Assembly: GCA_000320545.1 (NCBI GenBank)
Contig: ADNK01003129.1
Coordinates: 1 to 29,923 of the forward strand
Reading direction: 5' to 3'
Origin: Bigelowiella natans CCMP2755
Lineage: Eukaryota; Cercozoa; Chlorarachniophyceae
DNA: 29,923 nt
Below are positions 21,472 through 29,923 of this stretch, in pieces; position 1 is the stretch's first letter, and every line of letters begins with the position of its first letter. The notes under the pieces are model-generated. The model saw nothing but the letters and a program-made list of their open reading frames with translations, did not search any database and was not told the DNA's origin. The translations under genes and the position numbers were made by a program.

Positions 21472-22300
21472 TATAGCCGCATCGTACAGCTCACTTAGGA
21501 TGACGATTGAAATAATGTTATCATTTCATTACATCCGTCTCACATGCTATACATGTACATGTATTACGAACGCACACGAACACGTTCGCTCGCGCGCGCG
21601 GCACGGCACGGGATGCAACAACCATGCCACATTTGCAAACATGAAGCACACAATCACCTAAACAAACACAATCTTAGTGCTGTTGTAGCCGCCGTCTTGG
21701 CTACATCAGGAAGGCCATTGAGAAAGTATAATTGTTTCATTACCCTCGTCTCATGTTATCCTAGCAGCTACACATGGCATGTACCACAGCCCAAAAATCG
21801 CATCATGCACGACGCTGACGCAATTTGCAGGTACATCACATCGATCGTAAGTAGAGACTTAGCTACGAGAGATGAGCTCGGTAGAAAACACGGCACATTC
21901 ACGCGAAACTAGTAGCGATTCATGACACTCAAATTTCAATGTCCCCACATGCCCACATCATGTGCACGCTATGCATTTGTATTTCGCAGCACTTCTGTTG
22001 TGCATCTAGATGCAATTTTACAGCATGGGTGGTAGCAATTTCAACGCTGCACTATGTGTTCAGCTGACACTCCCCCCCCCCCCCCTCCCTAGACACACAT
22101 CTCGGCAGCACTTTCCGGTTGCGATTTACGGTAAGTAAGTTTTATTAAAGTTGCTGGACATGATGACATGCCAGTGCTCTTAGTGCGCATCACATTGGCC
22201 TAGAAATGGAGCCCCTTCGTACGCTTCCAAGATATAATCATTAAATTTTAGCCATTCTATTGATTAATGTTTAATAAGCGATCATGCGAAGTCTGTTGCT
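21303..22300. other. Convergent intergenic region
   Basis: This lies between the 3' ends of the 19900-21302 (+) and 24755-22301 (-) genes. It contains an AT dinucleotide run at 21434-21467, a poly-C run near 22073-22085, and otherwise unremarkable AT-rich DNA. No convincing exon was seen. Confidence 0.45.
21434..21467. repeat. AT dinucleotide run
   Basis: About 17 units, located 130 bp past the stop of the 19900-21302 gene. Confidence 0.8.
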
Positions 22301-23677
22301 TCATACATATCGTTGTCTATTCTTTGAATCTTCCTCCTTATCGTCTTCCTCGTCATCATAGTAGTCATCGTGCTCCTCGTCACGTGTGTCGCTTCTCCTT
22401 CGCCGCTGATCCCGCCGCTTGGCGTCTAAGCGCTCAAGCACCAACATCTCTAGATTGTTTCCGCCTAGTGGAGAGCAGATGTGGTGTGCACAATATACTT
22501 TGAGTGATACGCTTATCAACGATACATGTCTACATATAAATAAATAAATATATATATATATATATTATATGCATATATTACATGCATATGCTGCATGTGC
22601 GCGACAGAAGACGATCGGAGAAGATCCTTCACTTCCTCCACAGACCAACGTGCCCGCTAATGCGCTACTATCGCTACAACGATTACGCGCACCTTCTAGG
22701 ATCTCGTTCTCGGTCAATAGCTTGAAAGGGTTTGAGTAGTATTTGAACCGAATATGTCCGACACAGTTTATGAGCATCGCCACCACGACAAAGTGGAACA
22801 TCCAAAACCTGATGAGGAAGGACGGCGAGGACAATGTGAGAAGGGGGAGCGGTTGGTTGGGGAAGATGGTCTCGATTTGAGGTTGCTGGACGACGAAACT
22901 CGATATGGATGTACATATATAAAAAAAAATACATATATATATATATATATATATATAATATAAATACATATGAGTTTATGGTGGAAAGGTGCTGTGCGTT
23001 TTGTCAGGTAACATCTTCATTCCCCTCCTCCTCATCATTATCATCTTCAATTAACGTGATTATATCGTTAACGGATCTTCTGCAGAGATTCATGGATGCG
23101 GTAATTATCTATATCAACGATGACAACGACGACAACTATCAGTACGCGAAAGTCGCGTTGAAGAAGATGAAGAAACTCGGGGCTTCCACCGCATACTTGT
23201 GGCTGGTGATAATGATAAAGATTAGGAGGAGGAGGAGGAGGAGGGGAGGAGGAGAAGGAGCAGGAGGAGGAGGATAATGCATGAAGACTGATGTCAATGC
23301 TTTCTTGTTATGTAGAATAGCTGTCTTTGTACCCGCACGTGTTTTCGCTTCTTTGGAAGTAGAGAATGATGCCCTACAATTACACATGCTCATTGATCAG
23401 GTGCTGGGTAGAAATGGTGGAGAAGCATCCCCACAGGTATATATATTATCTCCCACTGCCAGCACAACCATACCCATATTGTCATCGCGAGAGTTAATAA
23501 ATCGACGACCAAGGCCTGCGAAAGGAGAGGGGGGGGGGGGAAGAGGAGGAGGGGAGAGGGGGAGAGGAGGTCATGGCAATGCAAACACCGCGTGACTTAT
23601 CTGATCGGTTGGATGTCGTACCAGAATCGTGATCCCCAGGTTGTTGTCACCGACGTAGAAACCCACGTAGCATGCAC

Positions 23678-23720
<43 letters not shown>

Positions 23721-23740
23721 GAGGAGAGAGAGGAGGAGGG

Positions 23741-23795
<55 letters not shown>

Positions 23796-24487
23796 CAGCA
23801 CGAACGAGATCGATCGATGATGACCACACATCCGAAAGAATATTCATTCGTATCAGGAATTGTGAGACGCAGAGGCGCTTCAGATGCATTCAGGCGCATG
23901 CATGAAGCAGACATGGTTTTATGTGGTGAAGAGAGGTCAGCGCAAAGTGCAAAGTAGTATTGAATGGCTGCTGGTAATTGTAGGTTATGCTTCAGCTCAT
24001 TTGCCATCCATCGATCGGTGTGTCGGAGCCGTCACTGTTAACCGATGCTTGTCAAGAGAACAATGCCCCCCCCCCCCCCCCTTTTGTTGATATATAAAAG
24101 GAGTATTTACCTCGAGATCGTCAAAACTAGACATATAACTGAAGTGAGGACGTATCCATAGGAATAGTGTGTGCTTTCTTTGTTGCAATACTCGTCCCAA
24201 ATCGAAAGGACAACTGGTTTGAATAAGAATGCCGATCATCATGCAAGAAGCGAGAAGGCGACCACCAATTCTTTTTGCATCGAATTCTAGTCTTAAATGC
24301 TTAGTGAATATTGCATGGAAGGCGCAAATCTATCAAAGTTAATCTATTTACCGCACGCCCAACAGACGTATGAGCTGTACAGGATTACGCAGAATATCAG
24401 GATGTGCACTACGAGCCTGAGCGTGGTGGAGGAGTGAATAAATAAACCTCATGTTTTTCCCCAGAAAAAACAACAAATGTAATATTC

Positions 24488-24527
<40 letters not shown>

Positions 24528-24755
24528 CTGCTGCTGCTGCTGCTGCTGCTGCCACTTACTACTATGCAGTTCTTTTTGCCCATGTTTCAGTGATGTCGAC
24601 GTAATTTTTTCTGCTTTTTTTTCTATTTATGATGAGGGTGATAAACAAAACTAACACCATATTGGAATTTGATTGAAGTTCTGGAAGCACCAGTGGAGTT
24701 TCTCGTCTTCTTCAACTTTGCTGTCACTTCCATAGCCGCGCTTCGATCCGTCCAT
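22301..24755 (-). CDS. Four-helix membrane protein with acidic C-terminal tail
   Basis: Nine exons join with every phase consistent, giving 246 aa: 24755-24658, 24416-24352, 24213-24111, 23676-23622, 23515-23474, 23373-23333, 23202-23146, 22808-22693, 22464-22301. The N-terminus is short, acidic and soluble (MDGSKRGYGSDSKVEEDEKL). Four hydrophobic helices follow: about 34-54 (VVHILIFCVILYSSYVCWAC), 75-93, 102-127 (ILALVVDLLTLAMTIWGIIL) and 145-171 (FWMFHFVVVAMLINCVGHI). The tail has a basic patch (LDAKRRDQRRRRSD) and then a Glu/Asp run with paired tyrosines (DDYYDDEEDDKEED). The topology recalls MARVEL or tetraspan proteins, but I recognise no family. Both termini would face the cytosol under the positive-inside rule. 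Exons of 41-65 bp are unusually small. Confidence 0.78.
23680..23794. repeat. Long GA (sense-strand CT) microsatellite forming a splice-acceptor tract
   Basis: About 115 bp of GA with GAG interruptions. On the minus strand it is a CT tract that runs to within four bases of the acceptor CAAAG| before exon 23676-23622 of the four-helix membrane protein gene. Confidence 0.85.
24490..24552. repeat. TA run followed by TGC run
   Basis: TA units (24490-24524) and about nine TGC units (24525-24552) lie in the first intron of the four-helix membrane protein gene. Confidence 0.8.
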
Positions 24756-24930
24756 TTGAAGAAAAGAAGGGACTTCGATAGCAAGCTTCCCCTTTTTCTA
24801 ACGATGATTTTTATTTATCCTTCGAAATCCCACAACCCAGTTGTCCTCCCTTTCAAGCGAGCTTCCTCCTATCTTCCCGTTTTCACTTGAGATTCTCGCT
24901 CCTACAGTCCTCGACACACAGCCAGTTTCG
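24756..24930. promoter_or_regulatory. Putative bidirectional promoter region
   Basis: Only 175 bp separate the ATG of the minus-strand membrane protein (24755) from the proposed ATG of the plus-strand GAF gene (24931). If both starts are right, two promoters overlap here. The GAF start is uncertain, so the true gap may be larger. Confidence 0.35.
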
Positions 24931-26195
24931 ATGGAGAGAGACCAGCTACCAACTAAAGGACAACACACTGCAATCAAAGCGAAGAAGTCAGTGAATAAGG
25001 GGAGTCTCGTGGAAGATGGAAAGGCACATCTTGCTTTCACGATTAGATAAGATCGCAGGAAGAACCTCCTGCCGGTGCGACCCCATTGTGTTCTATTGGG
25101 AACTGTCAAATGTTGTCGCAGGAATAAATAGGCATCCTTTTTCCAGTAACCTCTTCGATAAGCGGAATTGGAACGAACTCGCCACTTGCGTCAATGCCCT
25201 TGGCCAACGAATGCGACGCCTAAGGCGAGCCAGGTTTCGGCGCTGGAAGATTTCCCCTACGACATGCTCGTCGGTCTGACGCAAATGAACACGGTGTGTT
25301 TGATTTGTACGAGTACTCTTAATTTCAATAGTACCCAGAGTACCCATGCATATCGCATGTCGCCCTCACTCCGAGGACCCGAGGATTTCAGGATTTCCTA
25401 GGATTTCCAGGATTTCCTGATTTCCTGATTTCATCTACAGGTAAAAACATACGAATGACAGCGTGAATGGCAACGCTTACTTATTTAATCTAGTAATTCT
25501 TTAAATATACTATTGTCGTATGTGTAAAATGCCATCACTTGAAACCCAAGCAGCCCTCGCTCTGGTTGCCGTCACCTGCCTCTTTTCTACATTCATACTC
25601 GACGCCTTCAGGGCCTTCCCACTCGTGTGGGAGACAATTTGGTACGATAGCCAATAGGGATCTGAAAGTTCGGGATTGTCCTGCCAGGTTATTGTGCGAC
25701 ATTTATTGTTTCCGTTTGCACGCGGTGCACGGCTCAGTCGAACTGTCCGCTTCAGGTAGACGACGGTTTCGCCTCCTCTTGATCAGTAACGGGAAAGAGA
25801 GCTGGTGAAATTAGCCGATTGGAATCTACCAAGATGTTTGGAGCCAATAAGCAACCATTCGTTCCCGGGATAGTACGTAAACAAGGCCGAAATGTGAATA
25901 ATGTGCGGACTATTTTTGTCGAAGTAGCCCCTGCAGTAGGCGTGGAAGGTGGGCATGTGCAGTTATGCATAGAGAGAAAAGGATTGATGATTATGGATCA
26001 TCGGCGTAGGAGCAAGGGGAAGGGGAAAATAATCTTGCTTGCTTTGTGGCGCAGAATTAGGAAGCATAGAATAGAGAAATAACTAGCTTATTCCGCATTT
26101 CTCAGAGAAGTCAGTGCTGGAAGGATCTTGTTCAATGTTGAAAAGAAATGGGTGATTTCGAGGTACTTCATGACGGTTCCCCTTTCCTCCCCCCC

Positions 26196-26265
<70 letters not shown>

Positions 26266-26423
26266 CCTTTTTCCAGGTCTTCTACCGTGACCTAATAGTA
26301 CAGCGAATGCGTTTCGTTCGATAGGTGCATCATGCAGTACCAAGAAAGAAATTTGGTCGAGGTGATAATATGTGACGCCAAATACGACTCCCGCGTCTCC
26401 GTGGTAACCAAAGTCATCAAATT

Positions 26424-26462
<39 letters not shown>

Positions 26463-27620
26463 GATACTCAGCAGCTCCATGGAAATCGTACTCTACATCC
26501 CTAATGCTAACCCCCGCAATTCTCTCCCCTCCAGGTGTATATTGCTCCGAGTCACATTGTTCGCAGGGTGGAGCACCGGGGAAGCAAGGCGCAAGAAAAG
26601 AAAGATCTATGCGGGAAGGAAGATGCCGAAGAAGGGGGAGGGGCAGGCGTTACCATTGCTACCATGAATAGTAACGGCGACATCCCTTCACACCCTCTCT
26701 CCATGAAGCTCCCAGGATTGTATAAAGGGAATGCTAGGGACAGGAAAGAGTCTTCTTCCTCTAGTTCTTCCTCTGATGTGAAACCCCCTCCTCCGTCTGG
26801 CCCTTCAGCGTGTAGGAAAAGAAAGAGACCCTTCTCTTCTTCTTCCTCCTCCCCCTCCTCCCCAGCAGCCGTAGCAGTAGCACGATCGCCATCGTCGGCT
26901 TTGCGGGATCAGCAGAAGAAAGCGCTACCCCCTCCATCCCCCTTGACCTCCTCGACGACCAGGAGGAGGAAAGCGATAGGCAACGATGAGATGGTCAAAG
27001 GGGTAACTACCAAAAACAGTGATATGAAGGATCAGCTATATTGTATGTACGAGAAGTCGAAGAAGCAACTTCATGGCGTTCTTACGAATCTTACGGCGCT
27101 TTCATCGATGGAGAGCGAGGAACTCTCCAAGATCACGAGCCGCAACCCCGACCTGCAGCACACTCTCGAGGACGTATATGCAGCTATCGCTGCGGCTACT
27201 CATGGGATGGACAAAGACGAAATAATGGTAAATGATGATAACGACATCGCCATTCTAAGAGATAGCAGTGCTGCTGCTGCTGCTGCTGCTGCTGCTGCGA
27301 CAGGAGACCCCACGGCGGTGGAAAAAGGTTCGCCCATCGCACGAGCCTCTACGAGTGATGATGGTGTTCATCGACTTGAAGGAAATAGGGTGCTGCTAAC
27401 GGTTGCCACCGAAGCGTGCCGCAACGAGGAGCTTGAGAAGTCCTGCCCTAATCCGAAACTCACTCGAATCCGCCCACCGAAGCAAGCGGAAGACGAGGAT
27501 GTTCGTCTTGGCGCTCTCCGCTCGCTTAAAATCATGGGGACGGAGGAAGAGGAGGTGATGGTGATGAGGATGATGATGATGATGGTGGTCATGGCGGTTG
27601 TGGCGAACTCGATGATGATA

Positions 27621-27653
<33 letters not shown>

Positions 27654-28211
27654 GCTATTATTATTACAGGTCTTTGATAACATTCTTTGGATGGCGGTCA
27701 ACACGTGCGAGGCACAGGTGGGGGGGATCACCTTTGTGGATAAGGACAAGCAGTTCTTCAAGTCGACGGCCGGAAACGACGATATCAAGTAAGAAAATGA
27801 TGCTCTCACGCGCGAGTGAGAGCGCGCTGTGTATGTGTATGTGTTTGGGCGTGTGTGCGCGTGTACTTACGTGTTGGGTTGAAGAATGATGGGTTTTAAG
27901 CTTTTGGTGGTGATATGTGATGGTTCTTTCAGCACAAGGTTTGCGCCTCGAGACCGCGGATTCTCACCGCATTGCATCCAACACCCCAAGAAGATCTTCA
28001 TCATCCGCGACTCCCACAAGGACGAACGATTCGCTGAGAAACCGTTGGAGATTAGGGGAGTGCACGTGCGATTTTACGTAGGGATACCAATCGGTCGGGC
28101 TATTTATTGTGGTGGGAGGAGGGGGGGTACACAGGCCTAAAATTGAAAGTGGCACGCACGCACACGCGAACAAACACAAAAATACCAACACACGCACACA
28201 CACACACACAT

Positions 28212-28258
<47 letters not shown>

Positions 28259-28536
28259 TGTTTCTTATTGTTGATTAATCGGAAGGAATCGGCATTGACG
28301 GTGGGATCCAATATGTGGGCACGCTGACCGTGGGACATCGCAGGCCGAAAGACCTCACAGACGACCAAAAAGCCATGCTACTGCATCTGGCCAGAATGAC
28401 TCAAATCGCCCTCATCTCGAGACGGACGCGCATTGAAACGAAAAAATTCACCTATTTCGAGGATGCAAGCACGGGTGGGGGGGGAGAAAACGACAACACT
28501 AATACAGAGAGTGGTCAGTACAGGCAGCAGTATTGA
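24931..28536 (+). CDS. GAF-domain protein with long disordered N-terminal region
   Basis: Seven exons in phase encode 591 aa: 24931-24990, 25234-25293, 26299-26403, 26535-27554, 27670-27788, 27933-28093, 28286-28536. The GAF domain spans about residues 395-545. It runs DVRLGALRSLKIMGTEEEE, VFDNILWMAVNTCEAQVGG, ITFVDKDKQFFKSTAG, FSPHCIQHPKKIFIIRDSHK, VHVRFYVGIPI, then YVGTLTVGHRRPKDLTDDQ. This matches the small-ligand-binding GAF subtype common in signalling proteins. No kinase, cyclase or second sensor domain is visible. Residues 90-250 are disordered, with poly-Ser and basic patches (CRKRKRPF, TTRRRK) that could serve nuclear import. A helical segment at 255-305 (KDQLYCMYEKSKKQLHG) precedes a poly-Ala run. 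The first exon and the start are guesses. The last three exons and the 3' part of exon 4 are secure. Confidence 0.72.
25378..25434. repeat. Short minisatellite built on GGATTTC
   Basis: GGATTTC/TGATTTC words recur six times with spacers of 1-4 bases, inside the intron after exon 2 of the GAF gene. The array ends just before an ATCTACAG|GTAAAA sequence that looks like a splice site but is not used in the model. Confidence 0.7.
26198..26263. repeat. CT run followed by GT run
   Basis: This lies upstream of exon 26299-26403 in the GAF gene and may supply its polypyrimidine tract. A CA run (26427-26461) follows in the next intron. Confidence 0.8.
27610..27651. repeat. ATG trinucleotide run
   Basis: About 13 units inside the 115-bp intron that splits the GAF domain (27555-27669). 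The reading frame stays open through it, so intron retention would insert a poly-Met stretch. Confidence 0.75.
28190..28259. repeat. CA and GA runs
   Basis: These lie in the last intron of the GAF gene, ending 26 bp before exon 28286-28536. Confidence 0.8.
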
Positions 28537-28843
28537 GGGCAGCAACACTCAAATAACGCCGCATGCAACTGCATTGCGAAAAACATCAATGTGATACGTA
28601 GTGCGCTTATAGCCTTTAAGGCTCTAAGTGCGCAAATGGTCGAGCCATATTCATATAATTGCACTGCCTGCGATGGGCATCGTAGCTTCATAATTTATTT
28701 TGCATCATTATATCATCATGTCTCTGTTATACAGGCTAGGCTCCAGGGTTTTGCGATTAATTGGTTTGCATTGCAGTAGTCATTCTGCTGCTAGCTACAA
28801 ACGTCTGACATTATGATACTGCCTTGACACATCGCATATATAT

Positions 28844-28937
28844 GGTCACACTATAGTTATGGAGACGCGTACATATATTATGTAAATATGGGTCACACTA
28901 TAGTTATGGAGACGCGTACATATATTATGTAAATATG
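28844..28937. repeat. Perfect 47-bp tandem duplication
   Basis: Two adjacent copies begin GGTCACACTATAGTTATGGA, at 28844-28890 and 28891-28937. They lie downstream of the GAF gene stop, in untranslated or intronic DNA. Confidence 0.85.
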
Positions 28938-29292
28938 ATAATATATACTTGTCGCTGCACAGTCCGATGTTAGATGTTCTGTAAGCGCAAAGCAATGTAG
29001 ACCACCGCGCCATGTAGCATGTAGCATGTACGCAATTGTGCGTGATGCATGCTGCACGCGCCGGCTGCTCGCGCGAGTCCGGCCATCAAGCTAGCAAGTG
29101 TCGCAATAAAGCGGGAAGTTACTCACGAATAACTCTAGAATTGCAAGCAAACCACTGCGATCGAACAACAATACATGCATGATGCACTTAGCAGCTAGCC
29201 GCAGTCTAGTTTTCACCATAATGTTTCGCTTGCGTCGAATTTCGAATTGAAGGAACATTTCTCATATTCTCGCCTTATGAACGACTACACAG

Positions 29293-29414
29293 ATCACGAC
29301 GACGGCGACGGCGACGACGACAATGATGATGATGACGTAACCTTTTCCACTCGGCCATCATCAAACATTAGCACTTTCTCAGGGAGCCGAAGGGCAGCCA
29401 AACCGGTGCCTTGA
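29293..29414 (+). CDS. Possible alternative last exon of the GAF gene
   Basis: An acceptor-like ACACAG precedes an open stretch starting with an Asp-rich run (HDDGDGDDDNDDDD), then SNISTFSGSRRAAKPVP and TGA. It is in phase with an alternative donor at 28513 (AGTG|GTCAGT) in the final GAF exon. Joined this way, the protein would lose the seven residues after Ser at the 28536 stop and gain a 41-residue acidic/basic tail. It could equally be noncoding trinucleotide-rich DNA. Confidence 0.25.
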
Positions 29415-29923
29415 GAGGTGTAGTTGTTGATGTTGTTGTTGTGGTCGTCGTTAATGTGTTGCATGCAATAACGATACGACGATGAAGCCGACGAACAACG
29501 AGACGAATATAGACGAATATATGGGAAAGGAAGACAAAGAGTGGTTCGTTGTAAATCTATTTTGTTCTCTATCGTGTGTCACCCATTGCCCCCGTTGTCC
29601 AAGCCTTTCCTCGCTCCTCGTATCTACACCACCGAAGAGGTCAGCATGGAAGCAGGGATTCGAAGGGGGGGGGGGGGGATTATTTGATGAAATATACAAC
29701 GCTTTCATATCCCTCCCCACTCGGGGAAATCTGCATCGGGCACGTTACAGCGAGCAATTGCCCTAACCCTGTCCCCCCCCCCCCCCGGTTTTTGATGTAT
29801 GGCCTTCAAGAAGGGACTATTTAACATGGGGGGGGCGAAGGAAAACATGGCTGAGATTTATAAAGACAACCGCTCAGAGTCTAAATCATTACAAACCCTC
29901 CTATATACGCTGTGGGTGTGCAC

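Larger units (their letters stand above)
28537..29923. other. 3' flank, no secure gene
   Basis: This stretch holds a 47-bp tandem repeat (28844-28937), TGCA-rich DNA (29000-29200), a GAC/GAT-rich stretch (29295-29335), and G and C homopolymers near 29667 and 29774. An ATG at 29482 opens a frame beginning MKPTNNETNIDEYMGKEDKE, which could be the first exon of a further plus-strand gene, but the rest of that frame is not convincing. Confidence 0.4.

Noticed and set aside
23086-23595. Plus-strand segments with splice-like borders (INDDNDDNYQYAKVAL; EVENDALQLHML)
   Set aside because: I first took these as exons of the GAF gene. The same bases on the minus strand give membrane exons whose phases all agree, which is much better support.
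23592-23957. Plus-strand 121-codon open frame with Arg-Glu repeats
   Set aside because: It is the translation of the GA microsatellite. The opposite strand carries a phase-consistent exon of the membrane protein at 23676-23622.

Overview
This is a eukaryotic nuclear window. The genes are cut by many GT-AG introns, exons are as short as 34-42 bp, and microsatellites and poly-G/poly-C runs are frequent. Two plus-strand genes open with hydrophobic leaders, and one gene fuses an inositol 5-phosphatase to a multi-pass membrane domain. Together these suggest a stramenopile, perhaps a brown alga or a relative. That placement is an inference from style only. No tRNA, rRNA, CRISPR array or recognisable transposon was seen.

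I built gene models by hand, chaining exons by reading phase, splice sites and protein-like sequence. Seven genes result. (1) Minus strand, 6249 to beyond base 1: a very large coiled-coil protein with at least 19 exons. (2) Plus, 6769-12328: an inositol polyphosphate 5-phosphatase domain joined in frame to a C-terminal domain with six or seven membrane segments and ending near a six-cysteine run. (3) Plus, 14052-19179: a protein of unknown function with an N-terminal leader. (4) Minus, 17824-18811: a glyoxalase/bleomycin-resistance (VOC) protein lying inside the 2.3 kb intron 9 of gene 3. (5) Plus, 19900-21302: another protein with a leader, unknown function, acidic C-terminal half. (6) Minus, 22301-24755: a 246-residue four-helix membrane protein with an acidic tail in nine small exons, all in phase. 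(7) Plus, 24931-28536: a GAF-domain protein with a long disordered, poly-Ser/poly-Ala N-terminal region.

Genes 1/2 and 6/7 are head-to-head pairs with short shared upstream regions (519 bp and 175 bp). Genes 5 and 6 converge. Gene-poor stretches at 12329-14051, 19180-19899, 21303-22300 and 28537-29923 hold microsatellites and low-complexity DNA.

Functionally the window mixes phosphoinositide signalling (gene 2), small-ligand sensing (gene 7), a VOC-fold enzyme (gene 4), a scaffold-like coiled coil (gene 1) and unrecognised proteins. Nothing shows that they act in one pathway. All models are hand-made predictions without transcript support; first exons are the weakest part.
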